This document shows positions 42,971 through 51,776 of a DNA stretch of 64,000 nucleotides, one piece after another (position 1 is the stretch's first letter; every line of letters starts with the position of its first letter). The stretch is taken from the NCBI RefSeq assembly GCF_001942625.1, contig NZ_MLCL01000022.1, positions 56,017-120,016 of the forward strand. Direction: 5' to 3'. Both the position numbers and the translations under genes were made by a program. The notes beneath the pieces were generated by a model. It worked only from the letters and a program-made list of their open reading frames with translations, ran no database searches and was not told the origin of the DNA. The stretch is from Mycobacterium syngnathidarum. GTDB taxonomy: Bacteria; Actinomycetota; Actinomycetes; Mycobacteriales; Mycobacteriaceae.

Positions 42971-43270
42971 ATGGACAACAGCCTACGGGTGAATCCGGAC
43001 GTTCTTGTCGCGGGTTCGCAACGACTGCACGACATCCACGACGAGATGCGTTCGGTCCTGGACACCCTGCACACGGCCCAAGACCGACTTCGCAGCACAT
43101 GGACTGGCCAGACCTCCGACATCGCCGACACCAGATTCTCGGAGCTGCTCGCCAACGTCAGCAAACATCTCGACGACCTCGCCCATGATGCAGATCAATT
43201 GCATACTGCCGCCGGACTGTATCGGACCGAGGACAACGAGTCCGGCGCCGTGATCGCCGAACAGATGTAA
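42971..43270 (+). CDS. WXG100-family small secreted protein (first of pair)
   Basis: The 99-residue helical hairpin has the WxG turn in STWTGQTSD near residues 44-46 and a C-terminal YRTED that fits the YxxxD/E export signal of type VII substrates. The ATG at 42971 has GGAGG five bases upstream; a GTG two codons earlier is less likely. With the next gene it would form the heterodimer that carries the nuclease toxin to the ESX machinery. Confidence 0.75.
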   Translation: MDNSLRVNPDVLVAGSQRLHDIHDEMRSVLDTLHTAQDRLRSTWTGQTSDIADTRFSELLANVSKHLDDLAHDADQLHTAAGLYRTEDNESGAVIAEQM

Positions 43271-43279
43271 GCCCGCACC

Positions 43280-43567
43280 GTGCCGACATATCAATACGAC
43301 CTGAATCAGCTCGACGAATTCGTCGAGCTGATTGATCGCTCGATTGAGGAGCTCTCGGCCCACCGCGACGGCGCGAAAGCGACTGTGGCATCAATCGGTG
43401 AGCACTACTCGGGTACCGCGGCGACAGCCTTCACCCAGTCCCACGACCGGTGGCAGGCCTCGCTGCAGCAGCACCTCGACACTCTGCAAGCCCACCGAGT
43501 CTTCGTTGCGGACGCTCGGGCGAACTACGCCGAGGCACAACGCAAGAACGTGGAAATGCTGGGATAG
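43280..43567 (+). CDS. WXG100-like small protein (second of pair)
   Basis: The 95-residue protein has two helices joined by GEHYSGTAATAFTQS, in which YSG replaces WxG, and a C-terminal YAEAQ segment. Its start GTG is 12 bases from the previous stop. Helical pairs of this size placed immediately before a large toxin gene occur in many type VII toxin loci, where they act as targeting partners. Confidence 0.7.
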   Translation: MPTYQYDLNQLDEFVELIDRSIEELSAHRDGAKATVASIGEHYSGTAATAFTQSHDRWQASLQQHLDTLQAHRVFVADARANYAEAQRKNVEMLG

Positions 43568-43576
43568 GCCAGGTTC

Positions 43577-44917
43577 ATGACGAAAGTTACTCCCGAGGAC
43601 TACTACGCGGTCGCAGCGAAGTTATGCGAGCTCTCGAAGACTCTGGAGACCGCGCTCAAGGATCTGGACAACAAACTGGACGTCAGCCAGAGCGCGGGCA
43701 CTTACGACAGCGGCGGGCCGGTGTGGGCGATCAGCTTTGACCAATCCGCCTCCGACGTCTTCGAGATGGCATCCACGACATCGATTGCGGCACGTGAACT
43801 CGGCTATCTGGTCCATCAATCCGGACTGAATCATGCCGATGTTGAGAACGGATCCAGCGGAGGCACAGGTGTGCAACCGACACCGCCACATCCGCAGGGG
43901 TCGTCGCTGGCCACCAATCTGCACCCCGCCAAACATGCGGTGGGAGGCACTCACGAGAAGCCAGCCCACTGGGATCTGATCGAAAAGTATGTCACCAAGC
44001 AGTGGGCTGACTGCGACGAAAGTCGAATCGGCACTGCGGGAACGCACTTCACCACGTATGGGAATACAACGAAGGCGACCGCTGCCACGTTGAGGTCCGA
44101 TGTATTGGGTGTATTCACCCAAGCCGCCCAAGACCAAAGCCCCGAGGTCGACGGCATGGTCGACGAAGTCGCCAACGTCTACCGGGCCCTGAGCGACGCG
44201 GGTGATATGGGCATCGCGCTGGGTGCTGCATGCCAGGAGGTGCACCGCGTTGCCGATATCGACAAACGCACCGGCCGTCAGAGTTTGCAGATTCTGAACG
44301 CGATCGTCTTCTCCTACGAGGTCGACAAGATCGGAGCCCGACGCATCAGAGCGGGTTGGCTTGTACGGCTTCTCGACAATTTGATCGAAAAGAACAAGCG
44401 CGACTATGCCCGCGCCATGGATGCGCTCATCGACGGCATCAACGGCGCGGTCAACACCGCAGCGGAGTCCAACAAGGGGATTTATACGACAGCGACGACG
44501 AGTACCCAGCTGCTGTCGTCGATACTCGACCGCACACCGCGACAAACAAACCCGGTGCGCAATCGCAGCGACGAAGAGAACAGGAAAGCCGGTGAACAAG
44601 GCGAAGAGCGGGCCGGCATTCCACCACACGAAAAACGCAGGGTACCGATCACATATAACGGCGTCCCTTCGCTGATCGAACCGGATTACATCGATGACGA
44701 AAACCAGAATGTCGTCGAGGTCAAGAACACGAATGAAATTAGGCCGTACAAGACCCAGATATTGAAGGAACTTCAGTTTGCCCAAGAAGAGGGCTACACC
44801 ATGACCCTGGTCGTGGACCACCGGACACAGATCAACGATCCCGATATCCAGAAGGCGATCGACTCGGGGCAGATCCAACTCATCCGCAAAGAACTCGATG
44901 ACAACAATGACCACTAA
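43577..44917 (+). CDS. Type VII-delivered polymorphic toxin with PD-(D/E)xK nuclease domain
   Basis: The first 330 residues form a helical delivery region (YYAVAAKLCELSKTLETALK, ISFDQSASDVFEMASTTSIA, LLDNLIEKNKRDYARAMDAL) with a central His/Pro-rich linker. The last 93 residues are a restriction-endonuclease-like domain: EPDYID at 368-373, VVEVKN with catalytic Glu381 and Lys383, a conserved Gln394, then TLVVDHRT and a closing helix. The D370/D373-E381-x-K383 spacing fits PD-(D/E)xK nucleases, which would degrade DNA or RNA in a target cell. It begins nine bases after the WXG100-like pair and is followed by a HEAT-repeat protein. No Sec signal. Specific toxin family not identified. Confidence 0.75.
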   Translation: MTKVTPEDYYAVAAKLCELSKTLETALKDLDNKLDVSQSAGTYDSGGPVWAISFDQSASDVFEMASTTSIAARELGYLVHQSGLNHADVENGSSGGTGVQPTPPHPQGSSLATNLHPAKHAVGGTHEKPAHWDLIEKYVTKQWADCDESRIGTAGTHFTTYGNTTKATAATLRSDVLGVFTQAAQDQSPEVDGMVDEVANVYRALSDAGDMGIALGAACQEVHRVADIDKRTGRQSLQILNAIVFSYEVDKIGARRIRAGWLVRLLDNLIEKNKRDYARAMDALIDGINGAVNTAAESNKGIYTTATTSTQLLSSILDRTPRQTNPVRNRSDEENRKAGEQGEERAGIPPHEKRRVPITYNGVPSLIEPDYIDDENQNVVEVKNTNEIRPYKTQILKELQFAQEEGYTMTLVVDHRTQINDPDIQKAIDSGQIQLIRKELDDNNDH

Positions 44918-44950
44918 CCACACCACCCACCCTCATCGGGGCGCCGTCTC

Positions 44951-45805
44951 ATGACTCAGTCCGCCGGCCCACCACCCAACCGTGACAAAGCCGAGGTCCT
45001 CGCCGGCCTCCGCAATGCCATCGGCAGCATCGAAGCCACCAGCGCCGACCTGGTCCGAGCGCCACGCCCAGCCCAAGCTGGTGACACCCCCCGCACCCGC
45101 CCCGACGCACAGGAGTCCCACGAGCCCATCACCTACCCAGGGATGCCTGAAGGCCCTCACTGGATGGAGCACCTGCCAGCCCGTTACAAGGACGGACAGC
45201 GGGGGTTTGACCGGCGCATCATGGAAGAACTCGCCGCTGTTGGGGTGCCGTGCTACACGCTGGGCGACCTGTCCAACCGTGTCCGGACCATTCCCCAAGG
45301 CATCCCCATCTTCATCGACTGGCTGACACACCTAGAGGAACGCATCCCCGGCCCGGAAACGCCCCACCGCGAATCCATCCGAGCAGGGCTCATTCGCAAC
45401 CTCAACGATCTCGCTGCCCGCGGCAACTCGGCCGCGATCGAGGCGCTCGTTGCCCAACTGCGCCGACAACCACCGATGCGCAGCGGCCTAATCGGTTACG
45501 CCACAGTGGCACTGGCCCGTATCGCCACCAAACGCGACTTCGCCCTTATCGCTGAACTCATCGACGAGTTGCGGCCTCAGGGCGCAGCGGCGGGCCCGCT
45601 GATCGAGTACCTGGGCAAGGTGAAAACCGACGAGGCGCGCGATCTGGCGTTGAGGTTTCTCGACACCTTCACGTATTTCTCGATTCGCGCCCTGATCCAG
45701 ATGAAGGCACACGGTGTCCGGGCACGGATCGAGCCCTACCTCACCCACAGCGACGCGTCGATCCGCAAAGAAGCTCGGCGCGCCATGGAACGGCTCCCCG
45801 AATGA
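44951..45805 (+). CDS. HEAT-repeat protein, candidate immunity protein (284 aa)
   Basis: Residues about 135-284 form repeating helical pairs (AAIEALVAQLRRQPPMRSGL, IATKRDFALIAELIDELRPQ, DASIRKEARRAMERLPE) typical of HEAT repeats. HEAT-repeat and similar solenoid proteins are known immunity proteins of polymorphic toxins, binding the nuclease domain. It lies 33 bases after the toxin and overlaps the YbaB gene (ATGA). The N-terminal 60 residues are Pro-rich and disordered. Immunity is inferred from position and fold only. Confidence 0.6.
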   Translation: MTQSAGPPPNRDKAEVLAGLRNAIGSIEATSADLVRAPRPAQAGDTPRTRPDAQESHEPITYPGMPEGPHWMEHLPARYKDGQRGFDRRIMEELAAVGVPCYTLGDLSNRVRTIPQGIPIFIDWLTHLEERIPGPETPHRESIRAGLIRNLNDLAARGNSAAIEALVAQLRRQPPMRSGLIGYATVALARIATKRDFALIAELIDELRPQGAAAGPLIEYLGKVKTDEARDLALRFLDTFTYFSIRALIQMKAHGVRARIEPYLTHSDASIRKEARRAMERLPE

Positions 45806-46266
45806 GTGACGACCACCGCTTCGACCCGGATCTCGACCTCGACAGCCTCGAAGGTCAAGCCGAAGCGTTCCGGCGAGCTCGACAAGCCATCGACTCCATC
45901 GGCCGGGTCGACGGTGTATCCGACAACGGGCTGGTCCGCGCATGGGTCACGACCTCCGGCAACCTCGTTGACATCGAACTGGCCGACGACACACGGTACA
46001 TGGATCGTGACCGGCTGAGCCGGCTCATCGTCGCCGCCGCCCAGCAGGCCTCGTTCAACGCGGCGTTAAAGGTGGCTGAAGTACTTGAGCCCCTAGAACA
46101 GCACCGACAACGGCTAATTGAGGACCTCGAAGGCACCGACGCCTTCACCGCGGCGACCCTGCGTAACGTCACAGCAGATGCATTGCCGGATTTCACAGGA
46201 ACCTCGGCGGATCCTGACTTCAGCCACGGGCTTTTCCGGCGCTCCTGGCGGGCAGACGAGTCCTAG
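45802..46266 (+). CDS. YbaB/EbfC-family protein (154 aa)
   Basis: The core (LVRAWVTTSGNLVDIELADD, RLSRLIVAAAQQASFNAALK) has the strand-strand-helix pattern of YbaB/EbfC proteins. In actinobacteria these are regularly linked to WXG100/ESX clusters, where their role is unknown; in other bacteria they bind DNA. The start overlaps the HEAT-repeat stop. The C-terminal part (RQRLIEDLEGTDAFTAATLR) is matched by the broken copy at 41658-41774. Confidence 0.65.
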   Translation: MSDDHRFDPDLDLDSLEGQAEAFRRARQAIDSIGRVDGVSDNGLVRAWVTTSGNLVDIELADDTRYMDRDRLSRLIVAAAQQASFNAALKVAEVLEPLEQHRQRLIEDLEGTDAFTAATLRNVTADALPDFTGTSADPDFSHGLFRRSWRADES

Positions 46267-46442
46267 ACGCCAGATCCACATCGGATGGGTACGCTGATGA
46301 CTACAGATCGGACGACGGGATTGGCGGGCTTGGTCTTCGTCGCGCGGGCTTACCCAGGCAGATGCGACCATTTTCTGCAGCCTTGATGAATTTGGGTTGG
46401 AAGTGGACGGCCGATGCACCTCCGATGTGTCGGCGGCGCGGG

Positions 46443-47273
46443 TCAGCCGGTGACGATCTCGACACCGAGACGGTCGAGGGCCGGCTGCAGGTAGGTGGCC
46501 GCATCCAGCGCAGTCGCTCCGTGCTCGCCTTTGAAGATCCCGATCAGCACAGCCCGATTGTCCGCGCCGACGAGGAACACAGGGGAGCCCGAGTCTCCTC
46601 CTATAGCGTTGGTGCCGAATTTGATCGTGTCCCAGTCGGTTCGGACCAGCGGCCCGCACACCACCCCGCTGCGTGCACCGTCCAGACAGATCGGGGTTCC
46701 GGCTGGCAGTTTCCGCACCTCGGCTTCGGGCATCACCCCGCTGATCGGAAATTTTCCGGCGATCTTCGTCGCATCAGGGGCGGGTGCGAGGACAGTCTCC
46801 AGTAGCGCTGAGTCTTGGCCTGTGGCTTCGTCATCGAATTCCCCGGTGAGCGTTCCCACTACTTTCGGGCCTTCGCCGTTGGGGCCGGACCAGATGCTGA
46901 CCACCTCTCCAGGGCGTTCGTCGCAGTGGCCAGCGGTCACGAAAACGTAAGCGCCGTCGGCGATCCGTCGGGCCAGTGGTCCGAGAGTGCACTTGTTTGG
47001 TGAGGTGCCGATCTGACCTTGTCCGATGTTGATACCTGGGTAAGGCTGCGCACCATATTGGATGCCGGCCGCATCTGCTTGGGGGACAGCGGTTCCGCCC
47101 ACGTCAATCCACCGCTGTGCGGGCGCCGCCGGACCCTTAGCGGTGTCCGCTGTGGGAACCGCGTGTGAAACAGGTGTAGGAGCGCTCTCGGCGGCATCGC
47201 TGGACGAGCATGCCGACACCGCTGCGCTGGCCGTAACCACCACAGCCGCCAATAGTGCCGTGCGCCTGTTCAT
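46443..47273 (-). CDS. Trypsin-like serine protease lipoprotein (S1 family)
   Basis: The protein has a lipoprotein signal ending at Cys22 (TASAAVSACSSSDAAESAPT) and a complete catalytic triad: His116 in TAGHC, Asp154 in DSALL and Ser228 in GGDSGSPVF. Disulfide candidates are Cys95/117 and Cys197/206. It would act at the outer face of the membrane; mycobacterial secreted serine proteases cut other envelope or secreted proteins. Convergent with the toxin cassette and separated by 176 bases. Confidence 0.8.
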   Translation of the reverse strand: MNRRTALLAAVVVTASAAVSACSSSDAAESAPTPVSHAVPTADTAKGPAAPAQRWIDVGGTAVPQADAAGIQYGAQPYPGINIGQGQIGTSPNKCTLGPLARRIADGAYVFVTAGHCDERPGEVVSIWSGPNGEGPKVVGTLTGEFDDEATGQDSALLETVLAPAPDATKIAGKFPISGVMPEAEVRKLPAGTPICLDGARSGVVCGPLVRTDWDTIKFGTNAIGGDSGSPVFLVGADNRAVLIGIFKGEHGATALDAATYLQPALDRLGVEIVTG

Positions 47274-47430
47274 CGCTCAATTGTCGCACCCGTGTGCTAC
47301 TGGCCTGCGCACGCGTTGTCACGTCCTTTTAAGAATCCGGCTAAAGGGCGTAGCCCGCTCTCAGCCCACGGCCGGAAGCAGCTTCCATTCCTGATGAATG
47401 ACCATGGAATCAGGAACTATGCGGTTGTGG

Positions 47431-48192
47431 TCAACCGCGAGGTGCCTCGCTGTCGTCTGCGTGCGGTGAAGCCCCTCCGGTGATCGCGCGGTCGTACAGG
47501 GGCCGTAGCAGCGATTTGAGCTCTGCAGCGGTCGCGGAATTTGCGGTCGTCATTACTTGGAACATCACGTCGGCCAGGAATGTCCGGAATTCGACAGCTC
47601 CCCGTCGGGCCTCGTGTAGGGACTGCTCGATTTCGGATGGCGTTGGAAACTCCGGATTGTTGTCGGTCGCCGCCTCAAGTTGTCGGGCCAGCTGGGTCAT
47701 CGCCTGATGCGTGGCCTGGCTGTTGTCGACCATGTCGAGCAGGGTTTTGAATCTTTCGGCGAGTTCTTCGATGGAAACCCCATCGACCAACATCGGATGC
47801 TCCGAGATGTACCTGGCGGCCCGATTCCCGAGAGCCTGGACCGAAGCAGTCTCAGCCAATCCTTCGGGCTTGCGTTCTCGTTCGTCGAGCGCCGACATCA
47901 TGCGATCAGCAGCGGCGCGCATGATGTCGGCCGCGTCACTTCGGCCAACAGCATCAAGTTCTTCAGGGGAGGCTTGAACAACCGTTGCCATCCGGGCCAA
48001 GGTATCGGCGGGTGCACGGACAGGGATACGCAGGTCTTTCGTCTCCTGCCGATAGCCCTTGATGATCTGTCGCCATCGCGAATCTGAGATGCCAGCCTCC
48101 TTGGCGGCCGCGCGTACCGAAAGGCTGGGCTTTGCTGCGGTACGCAGACGTTCTAAAAACTCCGCCTCTGGTGGCTGCATAGGTTCGCGCAC
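47431..48192 (-). CDS. HTH transcriptional regulator (253 aa)
   Basis: Residues about 10-70 contain a helix-turn-helix of the Cro/XRE type (SVRAAAKEAGISDSRWRQII, ADTLARMATVVQASPEELDA). The C-terminal 150 residues are helical (GLAETASVQALGNRAARYIS, KTLLDMVDNSQATHQAMTQL) and probably dimerise or bind a ligand. GTG at 48192 or ATG at 48180 may be the start; neither has a clear ribosome-binding site. It is divergent from the antirepressor-like gene, with three ACGTACG boxes between them, the likely operator. Confidence 0.65.
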   Translation of the reverse strand: MREPMQPPEAEFLERLRTAAKPSLSVRAAAKEAGISDSRWRQIIKGYRQETKDLRIPVRAPADTLARMATVVQASPEELDAVGRSDAADIMRAAADRMMSALDERERKPEGLAETASVQALGNRAARYISEHPMLVDGVSIEELAERFKTLLDMVDNSQATHQAMTQLARQLEAATDNNPEFPTPSEIEQSLHEARRGAVEFRTFLADVMFQVMTTANSATAAELKSLLRPLYDRAITGGASPHADDSEAPRG

Positions 48193-48296
48193 AGGGTAAG
48201 TGTCGGCTACGGGACTGGCGAAGTCCAGCGAGCTGCGCGGTAGACGATCTCGGGGACACGAACGTTTGGGTCCGTGTTCAGGGCGCGATTATCTTG

Positions 48297-48333
48297 ACGT
48301 ACGCGCGAACGTACGCAATAGTTAACGTACGTT
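48297..48333. promoter_or_regulatory. Triple ACGTACG operator between divergent regulators
   Basis: ACGTACG occurs at 48297, 48309 and 48325; the third is inside the perfect palindrome AACGTACGTT (48324-48333). Spacing of 12 and 16 bases suits cooperative binding of a dimeric repressor controlling the two divergent genes. Confidence 0.6.
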
Positions 48334-48353
48334 TTGAGGCTTGGGGGGATTTG

Positions 48354-49196
48354 ATGAGCGCTGAACTCATTCCGATCGCGGTGCCCGGTACCAACCGCGA
48401 AATCGTCGCGACCCTGATCGACAGCACGCCGATGGTGTCGCTTCGTCACGGCTGCGAATCGATCAATGTCGACTACTCGGGCCAACTTCAGAAGCTTAAG
48501 GGGAAGTCTTGGGCAACCATGGAGCTCGTCTCCACGGTCGCGGAGGATGGCAAGAACCGCGAGATGGTCATGATCGACCGCCGCACCTTCACGATGTGGC
48601 TGGCAACCATCGACACCAACCGTGTCTCCGATGACGCCCGTCCGATCATCGAGGCATTTCAGGCCGAGGCCGCCGATGCTCTCGATGCGTACTTCAATGG
48701 GACATCTCCAGCACTGGATCCACCCGCACCCGCGGCTGGGGAGATCGCTGGGGCCAACCCGCGTGTCGGTGGGGATCGGCTGGCGTGCGTCGTCGAGGCA
48801 GTGCACGCCAAAGCGACGGTGCTGCGCGCGTTTCGGGACCTTGTCGACGCGGATCATTTGGAAGCCGAGGCGCGCCGAGCCCTTGCCGGCGCACTCGGCG
48901 AGATCGCGGACATCGACCCCGGCGATGCTCCGCTGCGCTTGCGCGACTACCTGCAGCAGCGGGGGATGACCTCGGCCGTGGCCGAAGCGTTGGAGCCGGA
49001 ATTCGACGCATTCCTGGGCAATCGCGGCATCGAGTCCCTCCCTGCCCTTCGCAAGTCAGGGGCTCCGAGGGGGACAGGACTGCGATCGTTCACCTACACC
49101 GAAGCTGACCGGCCAGCGCTCGATGCCATTTGGGAGCAGCTATTCGGTCCACATGCCGCCGTCTATGTCACTCGTCCGTCGAAAGGTTCGCGATGA
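48354..49196 (+). CDS. Phage-type antirepressor-like regulator (280 aa)
   Basis: The N-terminal 120 residues follow the phage antirepressor (P22_AR_N-like) pattern: NREIVATLIDSTPMVSLRHG, INVDYSGQLQKLKGKSWATM, EDGKNREMVMIDRRTFTMWL, TIDTNRVSDDARPIIEAFQA. The C-terminal half is helical. The ATG at 48354 follows GGGGGGA. Antirepressors relieve repression by binding phage or element repressors; here the divergent HTH regulator is the obvious partner. The stop overlaps the next start (ATGA). Confidence 0.7.
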   Translation: MSAELIPIAVPGTNREIVATLIDSTPMVSLRHGCESINVDYSGQLQKLKGKSWATMELVSTVAEDGKNREMVMIDRRTFTMWLATIDTNRVSDDARPIIEAFQAEAADALDAYFNGTSPALDPPAPAAGEIAGANPRVGGDRLACVVEAVHAKATVLRAFRDLVDADHLEAEARRALAGALGEIADIDPGDAPLRLRDYLQQRGMTSAVAEALEPEFDAFLGNRGIESLPALRKSGAPRGTGLRSFTYTEADRPALDAIWEQLFGPHAAVYVTRPSKGSR

Positions 49197-49444
49197 AAAC
49201 CAGCACCATCCCCACCACGCTCGGCTCCGCTGGGGCGGCTGAAACGGTCAACCTCACCGACACCGAATACGCTGAGCTGCGGGACCGGATCGAGACGGTG
49301 TTCCTGCTAGCCAGCGTCGCCGTGCGCGGTGCCGGCGTGCTCGACAGTGACGAAACTGTGCTGGTCGAGGACCGGGTCCGTTACGGCGTCGTCGCCCGTA
49401 TCTGGTCCAACTTACTCAGGGATATCGCGAACCTGGATCGTTGA
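49193..49444 (+). CDS. Hypothetical protein coupled to the antirepressor (83 aa)
   Basis: The start overlaps the antirepressor stop. The product (MKTSTIPTTLGSAGAAETVN; LTDTEYAELRDRIETVFLLA) is helical. Function unknown; coupling suggests it acts with the antirepressor. Confidence 0.55.
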   Translation: MKTSTIPTTLGSAGAAETVNLTDTEYAELRDRIETVFLLASVAVRGAGVLDSDETVLVEDRVRYGVVARIWSNLLRDIANLDR

Positions 49445-49517
49445 CCGCCGCCCGCAGGCGAGCGGGCATGAGCTGGTGTCTGGACGGCGAGAAAGACTGT
49501 GGCGCCAAAGAATTCGG

Positions 49518-49991
49518 TTACTCCGTGGCGCTGATCGCTTCGACGTTCAGGATCGTTGAGGCGCGCTGCGACACAATTTCCCAATTCTGATGCAGCCACC
49601 CCCGCATGACGTGGGTTCTGCGGCCGGTGCGTGCCATCTCCTCCAGCGCCTCGGTCACCGCCGGATCTCCAGCCGCTATCTCGTTCGGCGGCTGGCCAGT
49701 CAGCTTGGATTCGGTTTCGATTGCGTAGAACAACACGGCGCCTGCGGGCAACGGGTCATCGCCGCTTGATTCTCGCGCCAGCTCCATCGCGGCGCGCTTA
49801 AAAGCCGCAATGCGGCGGGCCTGATCTACCGGGTCGGCAAGGTGGGTCCGGCGGGTCTCAACGAGGGCGGCCAGCCTGTCGAGTTGTTCGGCTGTCGCGC
49901 GCTCGATCATCGGCTCGAACGTGTCCATCAGACGCTGTGTCAGTGCCATTTCGAAGACTTCAAGCGGTCGATTGACTTCACAATTGGCCAT
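49518..49991 (-). CDS. Hypothetical helical protein (157 aa)
   Basis: The start at 49991 (MANCEVNRPLEVFEMALTQR) was preferred over one 12 codons upstream. The protein is helical in the first two thirds (LDRLAALVETRRTHLADPVD, AFKRAAMELARESSGDDPLP) and mixed at the end. No family recognised. Confidence 0.55.
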   Translation of the reverse strand: MANCEVNRPLEVFEMALTQRLMDTFEPMIERATAEQLDRLAALVETRRTHLADPVDQARRIAAFKRAAMELARESSGDDPLPAGAVLFYAIETESKLTGQPPNEIAAGDPAVTEALEEMARTGRRTHVMRGWLHQNWEIVSQRASTILNVEAISATE

Positions 49992-50275
49992 TGCAGTCCC
50001 TTCCGTCGGCGCCCCGTTGTCGCGCACTGTGCCACAGCGCGCAGCTGACGCGGGTGTCCGGCGCGGCAGCGCTTGTAGCGTGCCTGCGTGCGGCGAATCA
50101 GGGGCGCCGACACCATTTACGCGGCGGTATCCCGCTGAGGACTATCGGCTCGGAAGGCGGATGCGCCGTGGGCACTCAATGGGCCGGTCGAAGGCACGTG
50201 CAGTGCGTCGTAACGAAAGGCCGGTCGGCCGGTCGGCAGGGGGACGTGCTCGCCGACCGTCGGCCAGGCGGGCGG

Positions 50276-51127
50276 TTACCAGGGGCCGAGGGAGAAGGTG
50301 GAGTCGAGGAAGGCTGCGACCAGGTCGGCCTGGTCATCGAGGGTCTCCTCGCAGAGGGACTCGACGCCCTCCTTGCGCCGCCACGCGGCCCACTTCGCCT
50401 GTCCCACTGCGCCGTAGCCCTCCAGGAGCGGGGCAACCGGACCGAGCACAACCTTTCGGTATCCCGCGACGGCCCGGGCCGCGCGCAGAAGCTCCGCCTC
50501 GTCGAAGCCCGCCCGCCCGAGCGCGACGATGTCGACATAGTCCCGCCAGCGGGTGCTGGTGATGCCGCGCTCGAGGATCGTCACGCCCTTCTCGGCCATG
50601 CTGGTCTCGGCGGCGTAGCCGAGCAACGTGATCGGGTCGCCGAGAATCCGCTCGATGGTCACCGGCCGGGGCGCCGGAACGACCGGGTCACCGGTGGAAA
50701 CGTCCCACAGCGCTACGCCTTTCCACCGACCGATCGTCGCAGGAACCCGCACCCGCAAGCCGGGGTATTCGGCTTGCTCGCGGATGTCCTGAACGGTGAT
50801 CGCGTCGATGTCGAAGACGACTCCGTCGTCGACGGCCACAGCGGCGATATCGCGGACCACGTCGACGAGGTGCTGCGCGGTGACGTCGGCGCTGACAGCG
50901 TTAGCGTCAGCGTCCTTCGTCGGTCGGCGAACACCGTAGGCGGCCAATAGGATCCCGCCTTTGAGGATGAAGTCACGGGCGTGCGGCGTGCGGGTGAGCC
51001 GGTCCAGGAACGACTCGAGAACATGACGGATCAAGTACTCCTGGGTCGGCGCGGCGGGGCCGCCCCTGTCCTTGGCCGAGCGGGCGGCGGACTGGATGCG
51101 GCGGAACACCTTGTCGCCGTCGCTCAA
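50276..51127 (-). CDS. AbiEii-type toxin (nucleotidyltransferase)
   Basis: The 283-residue protein has the AbiEii nucleotidyltransferase signature: KGGILLAAYGVRRPTKDADA near residues 56-74, with the GG pair and the D72/D74 metal ligands, followed by TMAEKGVTILERG-like helices and the RWRDYVDIVAL segment typical of the family. AbiEii stops growth by modifying RNA or nucleotide-related targets; it serves phage defence and element maintenance. The TTG start overlaps the antitoxin stop (TTGA), so it is translated after the antitoxin. The toxin and antitoxin order (antitoxin first) is typical of AbiE. Confidence 0.85.
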   Translation of the reverse strand: MSDGDKVFRRIQSAARSAKDRGGPAAPTQEYLIRHVLESFLDRLTRTPHARDFILKGGILLAAYGVRRPTKDADANAVSADVTAQHLVDVVRDIAAVAVDDGVVFDIDAITVQDIREQAEYPGLRVRVPATIGRWKGVALWDVSTGDPVVPAPRPVTIERILGDPITLLGYAAETSMAEKGVTILERGITSTRWRDYVDIVALGRAGFDEAELLRAARAVAGYRKVVLGPVAPLLEGYGAVGQAKWAAWRRKEGVESLCEETLDDQADLVAAFLDSTFSLGPW

Positions 51128-51681
51128 CCCAACATCTCCAGCGCGCGCAGAGCGGGGGTCTTGGCCCTCGGAAGCCGGGTCGCGATGTCGATCAACCGCG
51201 CGGGCTTTCCACCGCGGCGCAGCCATTCGCGCAACGCATCGCGTGCCAGCTCGTGTCCGACCTCGCCGCGGAGGCGGAACGCGTCGGCGATCGAGCGTTC
51301 CGGGGAATAGATCCCGATCGTTTGGTCCGATCCGGCGATCGTGATCTGCTCGCGGCCAATGTCGAACGTGTCCCGATCGAACAGGTGCCACGTGATGGCA
51401 CCTGTGCTGGCCGGTGGGCGCGCCCCTCGCCGGATCGCGACGTCCAGCGTGGAGGGGATCGCGTCGGTCAAGTCGTGATAGGCGAGAGCAGACGTCAGGC
51501 AGATCGTCGCGTCGGTACGTCGGGTCGCGGCTTCGAGTTGGTCCCAGTCGGCAGCCGGCGCGTTAACGGGCAGGTAGATCCCCCGTGCGATGCGGTCCAT
51601 CCGTCCGTCGTTCGCGAGGCGGTAGAGCGCGCTGCGCGACAGTCCCCGCAGCTTGGCCGTGTTCGGGGTGAGGGCTTCCAC
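51124..51681 (-). CDS. AbiEi-type antitoxin/transcriptional repressor
   Basis: The 185-residue protein begins VEALTPNTAKLRGLSRSALY, where LRGLSRSALYRLANDGRMDR is the N-terminal winged helix-turn-helix, followed by an AbiEi C-terminal domain (TDATICLTSALAYHDLTDAI, GIYSPERSIADAFRLRGEVG). The GTG at 51681 was preferred because GAGGAGG lies just upstream; a start seven codons earlier is possible. AbiEi proteins repress their own promoter by binding paired inverted repeats, and two such repeats are visible directly upstream. Confidence 0.85.
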   Translation of the reverse strand: MEALTPNTAKLRGLSRSALYRLANDGRMDRIARGIYLPVNAPAADWDQLEAATRRTDATICLTSALAYHDLTDAIPSTLDVAIRRGARPPASTGAITWHLFDRDTFDIGREQITIAGSDQTIGIYSPERSIADAFRLRGEVGHELARDALREWLRRGGKPARLIDIATRLPRAKTPALRALEMLG

Positions 51682-51709
51682 AGGGCACCTCCTCAATCGC
51701 ACAGTGAAA

Positions 51710-51747
51710 CGAAACGTGTACAGATGATCATACCTGTGTACGTTTCG
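51710..51747 (-). promoter_or_regulatory. AbiEi operator, proximal inverted repeat
   Basis: The arms CGAAACGTGTACAG and CTGTGTACGTTTCG match at 12 of 14 positions around a 10-base spacer, 28 bases upstream of the antitoxin start. This is one of the two inverted repeats expected for AbiEi autoregulation. Confidence 0.7.
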
Positions 51748-51776
51748 CTTCGAAAGGTGATTCGCACTGTCATTGG

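Noticed and set aside
43622..44926. Antisense frame over the toxin gene (434 codons)
   Set aside because: The sense strand has the nuclease motif, ribosome spacing and operon context; the antisense product has no recognisable pattern.
46114..46659. Minus-strand frame of 181 codons between the YbaB gene and the protease
   Set aside because: Its sequence is Arg-rich and overlaps the end of both genes; no ribosome-binding site.
48207..48857. Minus-strand frame across the regulator intergenic region (216 codons)
   Set aside because: It would overlap both the operator boxes and the antirepressor gene; no plausible start or domain.
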